6,943 nt of DNA from Gammaproteobacteria bacterium (GTDB lineage Bacteria; Pseudomonadota; Gammaproteobacteria; SZUA-229): NCBI GenBank assembly GCA_027858635.1, contig JAQICG010000021.1:1-6943 (forward strand). The letters run 5' to 3'. Each line of letters opens with the position of its first letter. Position 1 is the stretch's first letter. The notes beneath the pieces were generated by a model. It saw nothing but the letters and a program-made list of their open reading frames with translations, was not told the DNA's origin and did no database searches. Positions 1 through 6,939 of this stretch are shown here, piece after piece. A program made the translations under genes and the position numbers.

Positions 1-70
1 TATGCACGCGCTCACCGTAACGCCTTAGCATAGCCTGTCCAAAAGTATTGACGTGATTTGCAAGATTCAA
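1..70 (-). CDS. Radical SAM protein, YhcC-like (TIGR01212), N-terminal fragment cut by window edge
   Basis: The minus strand read leftward from a TTG at 70-68 gives 23 codons that run off the window. They contain VNTFGQ, then RRYGERVH after two further residues. This pattern closely resembles the N-terminus of the YhcC/TIGR01212 radical SAM family, which begins just before a VNxFG motif and continues RRYGxxVHKL ahead of the cysteine cluster. The cysteine motif itself lies outside the window, so the call rests only on this N-terminal signature, recalled from memory. TTG is preferred because it puts the start where the family starts; a weak AGAG lies 8 nt upstream. An in-frame ATG at 31-29 would cut off the conserved VNTFG. 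The frame stays open upstream as far as a TGA near 130, with no other good start. Family members are cytosolic [4Fe-4S]/SAM enzymes of poorly defined function. An FNR-type box lies about 100 nt upstream. Confidence 0.6.
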   Translation of the reverse strand, partial: MNLANHVNTFGQAMLRRYGERVH

Positions 71-164
71 GGCATTTTCTCTGACCGCGAAAAACCGCAG
101 TGCAACCGGTATCTCAACCCGAGTTAATCAAGCGGTGATTTTCACCTTTCAGATAATGGCTGGG

Positions 165-178
165 TTGATATAGGTCAA
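165..178 (-). promoter_or_regulatory. FNR/DNR-type box upstream of the YhcC-like gene
   Basis: On the minus strand the site reads TTGACCTATATCAA. It matches the FNR/DNR/ANR consensus TTGAT-N4-ATCAA at 9 of 10 defined positions. It lies in the 169-nt spacer between the end of the ferritin-like gene and the start of the radical SAM gene. Toward the radical SAM gene, a possible -10 (GAAAAT, 143-138) would put the start of transcription near 131 and the box centre near -40.5, close to the -41.5 typical of class II activation. This suggests anaerobic or NO-dependent activation. Which regulator binds cannot be told from the site, because FNR, ANR and DNR share the motif. Confidence 0.6.
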
Positions 179-239
179 CTCCTTACTGGTTTAGAGTCAG
201 TCTATATTACGAAATTAGAGATTCGTATCAGGGCGACTA

Positions 240-1214
240 TCATTCAGGTTCTGTCTTGCTGGTTTTATCCGACATGAATACATCAGTCGGCATTTCTTTA
301 AGAGCAGCAATGCGATCCAGCGCGGATGAGGCCAGTTTTTGTGCAGTCAGCATGACTTTTTCATCGGTTGTGGTACTGACGATTTCATCATAAAAAGAAA
401 AGCTTCGATCGCTACAGGCATAGAGCTGATTCAGTTTTTCATCTGAGTTACTGGATAATTTCTCCATTTTTGCGATGTAAGCGTCAACCTGTTCAAGGTT
501 TTTAATGAGATCCGCATTCGCGGAACCGGTTTTATCCAGATGGCCTTCATAGCTATCAATTTCTTCCTGAGTTTTTCTGACCAGGTGTTTTATTTCCGGT
601 GAGTCGCCTGCAAGACTGGTCATGGTATTGGCCAGACGCCGGTCAATATGAATCGCAGCGGTTAATAAATCTGATTCCTTTCGCACAGCTCTGGGATCAA
701 GTCGAGTTTCAACGCTGTCAGTTTCACGCTCCTCATGGTAGGCGCGACGACGTTCAGCTCTGAGCAGGGCAGCGTGGCCCAGCTCTTCGCGCGCCAGTAT
801 TTCAGCATATTTACGCACAGTTTCGTTTTCTGAATCTGCGGCGACCTGGGTGTAAAAGCGAAATGAAATTTCTTCGTTATGTACGGCAAAGGCCAATGCT
901 TTATAGGGGGTGCTGTAATCAGGGTCGCGTGCTTCTTCATCATAGATGGTTGAGACCTGTGGGTCACGCCATTTAACTGGAGCGATCTCAGGGTTTTCCT
1001 GCAAACCTTCATGTTTCATCCATTTTGTCAGTAGATGTTCATGTTCCTTTTCCTCGCTGACCATGCGTTCAAACAGTGCAGCGGCTGAATTATTATTTCC
1101 TGCTTTCATTGCAGCTGCTAGTTGGGAATAACGTCGAATGGCTTCGCGTTCTGCCTGAAGGGCGATAGTTATTAAATCGTCTGGTGTCTCTACATTAGTG
1201 TTTAACATAATCAT
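240..1214 (-). CDS. Ferritin/rubrerythrin-like diiron protein, divergent from nosR
   Basis: This 324-residue soluble, helical protein has no signal peptide or membrane segment. The N-terminal half carries a full rubrerythrin-type ligand set in the order E, ExxH, E, ExxH: Glu22 (in AEREAIRRY), Glu55/His58 (EKEH), Glu114 (NEEISFRFY) and Glu144/His147 (ELGH). It should therefore form a four-helix diiron bundle. The C-terminal half (about residues 180-324) is helical and charged without a second ligand set, and I do not recognise it. There is no C-terminal rubredoxin CxxC pair, so this is not a classical rubrerythrin. Family members act as peroxidases, oxidases or iron handlers; the substrate here is unknown. 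The frame opens with a TTG at 1232, but ATG at 1214 is preferred because GAGG lies 5 nt upstream; ATG at 1208 (spacing 11) is also possible. It is divergent from nosR, and an FNR-type box lies between them. The domain call is firm, the role open. Confidence 0.8.
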   Translation of the reverse strand: MIMLNTNVETPDDLITIALQAEREAIRRYSQLAAAMKAGNNNSAAALFERMVSEEKEHEHLLTKWMKHEGLQENPEIAPVKWRDPQVSTIYDEEARDPDYSTPYKALAFAVHNEEISFRFYTQVAADSENETVRKYAEILAREELGHAALLRAERRRAYHEERETDSVETRLDPRAVRKESDLLTAAIHIDRRLANTMTSLAGDSPEIKHLVRKTQEEIDSYEGHLDKTGSANADLIKNLEQVDAYIAKMEKLSSNSDEKLNQLYACSDRSFSFYDEIVSTTTDEKVMLTAQKLASSALDRIAALKEMPTDVFMSDKTSKTEPE

Positions 1215-1219
1215 TAATA

Positions 1220-1223
1220 CCTC
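1220..1223 (-). promoter_or_regulatory. Ribosome binding site of the ferritin-like gene
   Basis: The minus strand reads GAGG here, 5 nt before ATG 1214 and 11 nt before ATG 1208. It argues against the upstream TTG at 1232, which lies 5' of the site and would place it inside the coding region. Confidence 0.5.
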
Positions 1224-1231
1224 AAGGCACA

Positions 1232-1237
1232 ATTATT
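1232..1237 (-). promoter_or_regulatory. Candidate -10 element for the ferritin-like gene
   Basis: The minus strand reads AATAAT, matching TATAAT at 5 of 6 positions. It would place transcription start near 1225, which sets the FNR-type box at 1261-1274 at about -42.5, close to the class II activator position. The resulting leader would be only about 11 nt before ATG 1214 but would still contain the GAGG ribosome binding site. The assignment is by inspection only. Confidence 0.4.
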
Positions 1238-1260
1238 TTTAGTGTTGACTTTAGTCTTAC

Positions 1261-1274
1261 TTGACCTGCATCAT
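1261..1274 (+). promoter_or_regulatory. FNR/DNR-type box between the ferritin-like gene and nosR
   Basis: The site TTGACCTGCATCAT matches TTGAT-N4-ATCAA at 8 of 10 defined positions. nos genes are commonly controlled by FNR/DNR/NNR-type regulators sensing low oxygen or NO, so a box just ahead of nosR is expected. For nosR the exact promoter is unclear. Weak -10 candidates at 1296-1301 (CAGACT), 1301-1306 (TACGCT) and 1315-1320 (TAAATT) would put the box at about -40.5, -45.5 and -59.5. For the divergent gene the geometry is better, at about -42.5. A second TTGAC lies at 1245-1249, 16 bp upstream, and could be a half-site. Confidence 0.6.
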
Positions 1275-1346
1275 ACGTATTGCGTCAATTTGTCGCAGAC
1301 TACGCTTGTGAAAATAAATTATCCACCTAAAATTGGTAGCTGCTAC

Positions 1347-3590
1347 GTGTATAGTAAAAATAATAGTGTATTAGCACACGCTCAGTCTGAAAAGTTCGTT
1401 TCGCATGTAGTATCCTTATCATCTGTATGGTTATTTGTTGCAATAATTTTGCTTCAGTGCCTGATTCTAACCCCGGCTCATGCCAAATCAGAATTGCCCC
1501 GTTTTCTTGAGAGCATCGACGCGGAAAAAATATTTCCCGGTGCCGATAAAATTGCCGATGCAGAGGGTGAGCCACTGGTCGCTGTTGCCTACAAACAGGA
1601 TCAGCAGATCGGCTATGTGTTTCTGACTTCAGATTATACCAATAGCACCGGTTATTCCGGTAAACCCATACACCAGCTTGTAGCACTGGATATGCAGGGC
1701 ATTATTCAGAAAGTTCTACTGGTTGAGCATCACGAACCCATTGTACTGATCGGCATCCCTGAACAACGCATTATTGATGTGCTCGCTGAATACGAGGGGC
1801 TGGATGTAGGTAAGCTTGTGCGTGGAACCCAGGATCATCATGTCGATATCGTTACTGGTGCGACGGTAACGGTGATGGTGATGGATGACAATATTTTACG
1901 TAGCGCCATGATGGTCGCTCGATCCCATAGTTTATCTGGACTTAAGCCGAAAGTCAAAGCTACCGGGCCTGTTGCCAGTGTTGATACTGAAATTGACACG
2001 ATTAAGGACTGGTCAACACTGGTCGAAGAAGGCTCAATTCAGCATTTGAAAATTACCGTAGGAGACATCAATAAAGCGTTTGCGGGATCTCGCGAGCCGC
2101 TGGCGGCTGAAAGACCCGAAGAAGGTGATGAAGGCGAGATTTTTGTCGAACTTTATGCAGCCGTAGTTTCAGTGCCCACTATCGGTCGCAGTCTACTGGG
2201 TGAACATGAGTACCGTAATCTGGAGAAAAAATTACAGCCGGGAGAAGTGGCTATTCTTCTGGCGGGCGAAGGTCGATTTTCATTCAAGGGCTCCGGTTAT
2301 GTGAGGGGTGGTATCTTTGATCGTTTTCAGATCATTCAGGGTGATACCTCGATCCGTTTCCATGACAGACAACATAAGCGTTTGCATCATATGGCAGCTG
2401 AAGGCGCGCCAGAGCTGAAAGAAGTGAGTTTATTCAGAACACCGGCCGATTTGAAATTTAAGGCCACGCTGCCCTGGAAGCTGGAGTTGCTGGTAGGTCG
2501 TGATATTGGTCCGACCAAAAAAGCTTTTTTGACTTTTGATCTTAACTACAGCGTCCCCGAGCAATACCTGAAATTTACTGGGGCTAAGGTGGGTGAAGTC
2601 ACAGCAGACATGGAAGCAGCCCCGCAACCTGTCTGGAAAAAGATGTGGGAACTCAAGACCTTTGAGATCATGGTGCTTGGTCTTGGCTTGATGGTACTGA
2701 CCGTGATCTTCTTTTTTCAGGAATGGTTGGTTAAACGCCCGGTACTCGCTGATCGGGTTCGTATCGGTTTTATGAGTTTTACGCTTTTCATAATCGGCTG
2801 GTACTTCAATGCACAACTTTCCGTAGTTAATATACTGGCCATGTTCAACGCTTTAGTCAGTGGTTTTGACTGGTCCTATTTCCTTATGGAACCACTGATT
2901 TTCATTCTCTGGGCTTCAGTGGCGGCAGCATTACTGTTTTGGGGGCGCGGACCTTACTGCGGCTGGTTATGTCCTTTTGGTTCATTACAGGAGCTGCTTA
3001 ACCGTATTGCTAAGTTTTTCAAAATCAGACAGGTTGTTGTGCCCTGGTTTATTCACGAGCGCGTATGGAGTTTCAAGTATTTAATATTTCTGGCGCTGTT
3101 CGGGCTTTCCCTTTACTCGCTGGACTGGGCAGAACGCCTGGCTGAGGTTGAGCCCTTTAAAACCGCCATTATTCTTAACTTTATACGTGAATGGCCGTAC
3201 GTTATTTTTGCTCTGGCCGTGCTGATACCGGGTATTTTTATCGAACGTTTTTATTGCCGCTATCTGTGTCCGCTGGGTGCTGCACTGGCGATTCCCGGCA
3301 GAATGCGCATGTTTTCATGGTTGAAACGCTACAAGGAATGCGGTTCACCCTGTCAGCGTTGCGCTAACGAGTGCATGGTGCAGGCGATACATCCTGAGGG
3401 CAACATCAATGTCAACGAATGTCTGTACTGTCTGCATTGTCAGGTGGTTTATTTCGACGATCATGCCTGCCCCGTGATGATACAGAAACGACTGAAGAAA
3501 GAGCGGCGTACCTCGCGTAGTGCCGCAGTACAAGGTAAAAAAGAATCTGCCATTGAGGTAGAGCTGATGAAGAAAAAAACAGAACATTGA
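1347..3590 (+). CDS. nosR: NosR, membrane flavo-iron-sulfur protein of N2O respiration
   Basis: NosR is a membrane protein thought to pass electrons to periplasmic NosZ and to be needed for nosZ expression and NosZ maturation. With a GTG start at 1347 it has 747 residues, close to the usual length. A hydrophobic signal segment (about 24-45) ends in PAHA. It is followed by a periplasmic FMN-binding domain (about 90-190) with the flavinylation motif TGAT at 170-173, Thr173 being the likely covalent FMN site. About five membrane helices lie between 436 and 633. The CGWLCP (538-543) and CRYLCP (637-642) motifs are present. The cytoplasmic tail has two 4Fe-4S cysteine sets: Cys665, 669, 672, 676 and Cys692, 695, 698, 708. 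The tail ends in a charged stretch. No ATG precedes the signal peptide. The frame runs back to a GTG at 1242, with another GTG at 1308, but those starts would place the FNR-type box in or almost against the coding region. The 1347 start has only a weak GGT upstream, so it is uncertain. nosZ follows after 93 nt. Confidence 0.93.
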   Translation: MYSKNNSVLAHAQSEKFVSHVVSLSSVWLFVAIILLQCLILTPAHAKSELPRFLESIDAEKIFPGADKIADAEGEPLVAVAYKQDQQIGYVFLTSDYTNSTGYSGKPIHQLVALDMQGIIQKVLLVEHHEPIVLIGIPEQRIIDVLAEYEGLDVGKLVRGTQDHHVDIVTGATVTVMVMDDNILRSAMMVARSHSLSGLKPKVKATGPVASVDTEIDTIKDWSTLVEEGSIQHLKITVGDINKAFAGSREPLAAERPEEGDEGEIFVELYAAVVSVPTIGRSLLGEHEYRNLEKKLQPGEVAILLAGEGRFSFKGSGYVRGGIFDRFQIIQGDTSIRFHDRQHKRLHHMAAEGAPELKEVSLFRTPADLKFKATLPWKLELLVGRDIGPTKKAFLTFDLNYSVPEQYLKFTGAKVGEVTADMEAAPQPVWKKMWELKTFEIMVLGLGLMVLTVIFFFQEWLVKRPVLADRVRIGFMSFTLFIIGWYFNAQLSVVNILAMFNALVSGFDWSYFLMEPLIFILWASVAAALLFWGRGPYCGWLCPFGSLQELLNRIAKFFKIRQVVVPWFIHERVWSFKYLIFLALFGLSLYSLDWAERLAEVEPFKTAIILNFIREWPYVIFALAVLIPGIFIERFYCRYLCPLGAALAIPGRMRMFSWLKRYKECGSPCQRCANECMVQAIHPEGNINVNECLYCLHCQVVYFDDHACPVMIQKRLKKERRTSRSAAVQGKKESAIEVELMKKKTEH

Positions 3591-3670
3591 GATGAATGAT
3601 TTAGATTAATAACCGCCCTGAACTGTATAGAAAAGGGGCATGTATCCGCTTGCATCAGCAGGCAAATTAA

Positions 3671-3676
3671 GAGGAG
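3671..3676 (+). promoter_or_regulatory. Strong ribosome binding site of nosZ
   Basis: GAGGAG lies 7 nt before the nosZ ATG and is the best Shine-Dalgarno match in the window. It fits high expression of the catalytic subunit and fixes the start at 3684. The nosR-nosZ spacer (3591-3683) otherwise shows no convincing hairpin terminator and no recognisable FNR-type box. Confidence 0.8.
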
Positions 3677-3683
3677 TAGTATC

Positions 3684-5600
3684 ATGAGCAATAATAATGA
3701 AAAAGCTGAAAGTAAAGGTATTAGTCGACGCCAGCTGCTTGGCGGTACCGCCAAGCTGACTGCATTGGCAGGTGTGGCAGGGCTGGCCGGATTCGCAGGC
3801 ATGACGCCTAAGACAGCTATCGCCGCTGCAAATAATAAAGCCCATGTCGGTCCCGGTGATCTGGATGAATACTACGGTTTCTGGAGCAGCGGTCAGGCCG
3901 GTGAGCTACGCGTTCTGGGTGTTCCATCCATGCGTGAACTTGTGCGTGTCCCTGTGTTCAATCGCTGCAGTGCTTCAGGCTGGGGGTCTACCAATGAGAG
4001 CCGCAAGATATTACGCGATGGACTTTTGCCTGAGACTAAAAAATTCCTCGATTCCGGTGGTCGCGGCGGTACCTGGGATAATGGTGATCTGCATCATCCG
4101 CACATGTCATTCACCGATGGTACCTACGATGGTCGCTATCTGTTTATGAATGACAAGGCCAACACCCGTGTCGCCCGTATCCGTTGCGAGGTTATGAAGT
4201 GTGACAAAATTATTGAAATTCCAAATGCCGCGGATATTCATGGCTTGCGCCCGCAAAAATACCCGCGTACCGGCTATATTTTTGCCAACGGCGAGCATCG
4301 TGTGCCTCTCCCCAATGACGGCAGCATTCTTGATGAGCCTGAAAAATACCATGCGATATTCACTGCCATCGATGGCGACGAAATGAAAGTTGCCTGGCAG
4401 ATCATGGTCGACGGTAATCTTGATAACTGTGATGCGGATTATCAGGGTCTTTACGCGTTCTCTACCTGTTACAATAGTGAAGAAGCTACAAATTTATCGG
4501 GCATGATGGGCAACGAACGTGACTGGGCCGTAGTGTTTGATCTGAAGGCAATTGAAGCGGGCGTGAAAGCCGGCGATTTCCAGAAAATTAACGGCGTGCC
4601 CGTACTGGACGGTCGTAAAGGCTCGAAATATACCCGTTACATTCCTGTGCCCAATAGCCCTCACGGCTGTAATACCGCACCGGATGGTATCCACGTGGTC
4701 TTCAACGGCAAATTGTCACCCACTGTGACTGTCATTGACGTTCGACGTCTACCTGATTTGTTCAGTGACAAGATTCAGCCACGTGATGTCGTGGTTGCCG
4801 AGCCTGAACTGGGTCTGGGTCCATTGCATACTGCTTTCGATGGTAAAGGTAATGCCTTCACTACGCTGTTCCTGGATAGTCAGGCGGTAAAGTGGAACAT
4901 TCAGAAAGCCATTGATTCTTATAACGGTAAAAAAGCTAATCCCATCATAGAAAAAATTGATGTGCATTATCAGCCGGGTCATAACCATACTTCGATGGGT
5001 GAGACCAAAGAAGCTGATGGTAAATGGCTGGTGTCGCTCAACAAATTTTCCAAGGATCGTTTTATCAACGTCGGCCCTCTAAAACCGGAGAACGAACAGC
5101 TGATCGACATTAGTGGTAAGAAAATGCAGATTATGCATGATGGCCCGGCGTATGCGGAACCGCATGACGTTATCATCGTTCGTGCCGACATCGTCAATCC
5201 TGATTCAATATGGACCAAGGGTGACCGCATGTGGGCGGATGTCAGTGCACAGGCCAAAAAGGATGGCGTCAAACTGACCGAAGATTCCACGATAATTCGT
5301 GATGGTAAAAAAGTGCGTGTTTACATGACTTCAGTCGCGCCCAATTTCAGCATGGAGAAATTCACGGTGAAACAGGGTGATGAGGTTACGGTAATCGTCA
5401 GTAATAATGACGCGATTGATGACCTGACACATGGCTTTACTCTTGCCAATTACGGTGTCGCGATGGAAATAGGCGCGCAGCAGACATCATCGATCACCTT
5501 TACGGCTGATCGTGCCGGTGTACACTGGTTCTACTGTCAGTGGTTCTGTCATGCGCTGCACATGGAAATGCGTGGTCGTATGCTGGTAGAGCCTGCGTAG
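3684..5600 (+). CDS. nosZ: Nitrous oxide reductase NosZ (clade I, Tat-exported)
   Basis: NosZ reduces N2O to N2 in the periplasm with two electrons from cytochrome c or cupredoxin donors. The 638-residue product starts with a twin-arginine signal (SRRQLL, 14-19), a hydrophobic run to about residue 40 and a likely cleavage near AIAAA (45-49). This marks export of the folded protein and the clade I type, rather than the Sec-exported clade II. The seven-bladed propeller region holds all seven expected CuZ histidines: His137, His138, His186, His327, His382, His433 and His494. Their spacing agrees with known NosZ apart from one residue. The C-terminal cupredoxin domain (about 545-638) carries the CuA ligands His583, Cys618, Trp620 (backbone), Cys622, His626 and Met629 in the CQWFCHALHMEM motif. 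No catalytic ligand is missing, so the enzyme should be active if matured by NosDFY and related factors. It sits second in the operon behind nosR. Confidence 0.98.
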   Translation: MSNNNEKAESKGISRRQLLGGTAKLTALAGVAGLAGFAGMTPKTAIAAANNKAHVGPGDLDEYYGFWSSGQAGELRVLGVPSMRELVRVPVFNRCSASGWGSTNESRKILRDGLLPETKKFLDSGGRGGTWDNGDLHHPHMSFTDGTYDGRYLFMNDKANTRVARIRCEVMKCDKIIEIPNAADIHGLRPQKYPRTGYIFANGEHRVPLPNDGSILDEPEKYHAIFTAIDGDEMKVAWQIMVDGNLDNCDADYQGLYAFSTCYNSEEATNLSGMMGNERDWAVVFDLKAIEAGVKAGDFQKINGVPVLDGRKGSKYTRYIPVPNSPHGCNTAPDGIHVVFNGKLSPTVTVIDVRRLPDLFSDKIQPRDVVVAEPELGLGPLHTAFDGKGNAFTTLFLDSQAVKWNIQKAIDSYNGKKANPIIEKIDVHYQPGHNHTSMGETKEADGKWLVSLNKFSKDRFINVGPLKPENEQLIDISGKKMQIMHDGPAYAEPHDVIIVRADIVNPDSIWTKGDRMWADVSAQAKKDGVKLTEDSTIIRDGKKVRVYMTSVAPNFSMEKFTVKQGDEVTVIVSNNDAIDDLTHGFTLANYGVAMEIGAQQTSSITFTADRAGVHWFYCQWFCHALHMEMRGRMLVEPA

Positions 5601-5607
5601 TTGTTCT

Positions 5608-6939
5608 TTGAAAGTTAAGCAGCAAGAAAACAGCCCGTCAGTCAGCCCTGGAATATCCAGAAAGCTGGCTGGCGGGCTGTTGCTGTTTACCCTTTTTTTC
5701 ACATTTATATCACAGGCCGAAGAAAGGCGCGTGGCACCCGGAGACGGTGTCTTGCAGGCTGCAATTGATTCGGCAAATAATGGTGATATATTAATTTTAA
5801 CTGCGGGGGTCTACACCGGTTCGGTGAATGTCCATCGTAGTCTGACCCTGTTGGGCAGCAATACTAAAGATGGCGATAGCATCATTGATGGCGAGGGCTC
5901 AGGTCACGTCATCACTGTATCAGCGCCCGATGTCGTAATCAAAGGCATGAATATTCAGCAGTCAGGTACTAATCTGGTCGCCGAAGATAGTGGCATCTTC
6001 ATCACTGAAGAAGGTGACCGCACACGAATTGAAAATAATTATTTTGAAAATAATCAGATAGGTATTTACCTGAAAGGCCCGAACTCTGCGGTGATCAGCA
6101 CCAATGTCATCATTGGCAGTCGGCATCACCGCATCAATGACCGTGGCAATGGCATCTATTTATGGAATACGCCAGGCTCTATTATTGAATATAACGATAT
6201 TCGCTATGGCCGGGACGGAATTTTTGTTAATGCCAGTCGCAATAATGTTTTCCAGGGCAATCGTTTACGCGATTTGCGTTTTGCTATTCATTATATGTAT
6301 GCAAATGATAGCGAAGTCAGCGATAATATCTCGATCAATAATCATGTCGGCTTTGCTTTAATGTTTTCTGCCCGATTAATGGTCAAAAACAATCAGTCGA
6401 TCGGTGATCATGAACGCGGGCTGTTTTTTAACTTTGCAAATAATTCGGTGATAAACGGCAACCGAGTTAGCGGTGGAGCCAAAAAGTGCGTTTTCATTTA
6501 TAATGCTAATTTTAATACAATCACCAATAATTTTTTTGAAGAGTGCGATATAGGCATTCATTTCACCGCAGGCTCAGAACAAAATGAAATCTATTCCAAT
6601 GCCTTTATCAATAACCGCACTCAGGTGAAATACGTGGGTACCCGTTATATTGAATGGTCCAAAGACGGCTATGGCAACTACTGGAGTGACAAAAAAACTT
6701 TTGATATTGATGCTAACGGAAGTGCCGATCAACCCTATAAACCTAATGATCTGGTTGATCAAATTATCTGGCGCCATCCTCTGGCCAAGTTACTACTTAA
6801 TAGCCCGGCAGTGCAGATTCTAAAATGGGCTCAGTCTGAATTTCCCGGTATCCATCCCGGTGGCGTAACCGATACCTCGCCGTTAATGTCACCGCCGCCG
6901 GTCGAATTTTCCGTGCCCGGAGATTTACTGAATGGGTGA
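5608..6939 (+). CDS. nosD: NosD, periplasmic beta-helix protein for CuZ maturation
   Basis: NosD is a periplasmic protein that works with the NosF ATPase and NosY membrane protein in assembling the CuZ centre of NosZ. The 443-residue product has a Sec-type signal peptide (basic RK near 18-19, hydrophobic 21-35, likely cleavage after SQA at 35-37). It is followed by a right-handed parallel beta-helix built of Asn- and Gly-rich coils (about 60-345; CASH/NosD repeat family). Conserved-looking stretches include RHHRINDRGNGIYLW (172-186) and GNYWSD (356-361). The C-terminal segment with HPLAKLL and SPAVQILKWAQ is typical of NosD, and the length is normal. The start is TTG, 7 nt after the nosZ stop. 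There is no in-frame ATG before the signal peptide; the only other upstream option is CTG at 5593. No clear ribosome binding site is seen, so translation probably depends on ribosomes finishing nosZ. Confidence 0.95.
   Translation: MKVKQQENSPSVSPGISRKLAGGLLLFTLFFTFISQAEERRVAPGDGVLQAAIDSANNGDILILTAGVYTGSVNVHRSLTLLGSNTKDGDSIIDGEGSGHVITVSAPDVVIKGMNIQQSGTNLVAEDSGIFITEEGDRTRIENNYFENNQIGIYLKGPNSAVISTNVIIGSRHHRINDRGNGIYLWNTPGSIIEYNDIRYGRDGIFVNASRNNVFQGNRLRDLRFAIHYMYANDSEVSDNISINNHVGFALMFSARLMVKNNQSIGDHERGLFFNFANNSVINGNRVSGGAKKCVFIYNANFNTITNNFFEECDIGIHFTAGSEQNEIYSNAFINNRTQVKYVGTRYIEWSKDGYGNYWSDKKTFDIDANGSADQPYKPNDLVDQIIWRHPLAKLLLNSPAVQILKWAQSEFPGIHPGGVTDTSPLMSPPPVEFSVPGDLLNG
6919..6922 (+). promoter_or_regulatory. 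Ribosome binding site of the probable nosF start
   Basis: GGAG lies inside the 3' end of nosD, 9 nt before ATG 6932. This spacing supports a real translation start that overlaps the nosD stop codon. Confidence 0.5.

Noticed and set aside
134..146. Perfect 5-bp inverted repeat GGTGA-TTT-TCACC, a possible terminator or leader hairpin.
   Set aside because: The stem is short, the loop is 3 nt and no clean T-tract follows on either strand. It also overlaps the candidate -10 of the radical SAM gene, so it is not called as a terminator.
71..164. The reading frame of the radical SAM gene stays open upstream of TTG 70, so a longer N-terminus was considered.
   Set aside because: No ATG or GTG occurs in that extension before the stop, and the family starts just before the VNxFG motif.
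1279..1289. Inverted repeat ATTG-CGT-CAAT just downstream of the FNR-type box.
   Set aside because: The arms are only 4 bp and match no regulator motif I know; this is expected by chance in such a region.
3591..3683. Possible separate nosZ promoter in the nosR-nosZ gap (TATAGA at 3626-3631).
   Set aside because: There is no matching -35 element and no FNR-type box at a suitable distance. A nosZ promoter may still exist, but the sequence does not support naming one.
3345..3845. Overlapping minus-strand open frames at the nosR end and nosZ start.
   Set aside because: They are antisense to conserved nosR iron-sulfur and nosZ Tat-signal coding sequence and have no homology-like features of their own.
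6104..6361. 85-codon + strand open frame inside nosD, hydrophobic in part.
   Set aside because: It lies wholly inside the well-supported nosD frame, has no ribosome binding site and resembles no known family; it is a shadow frame.
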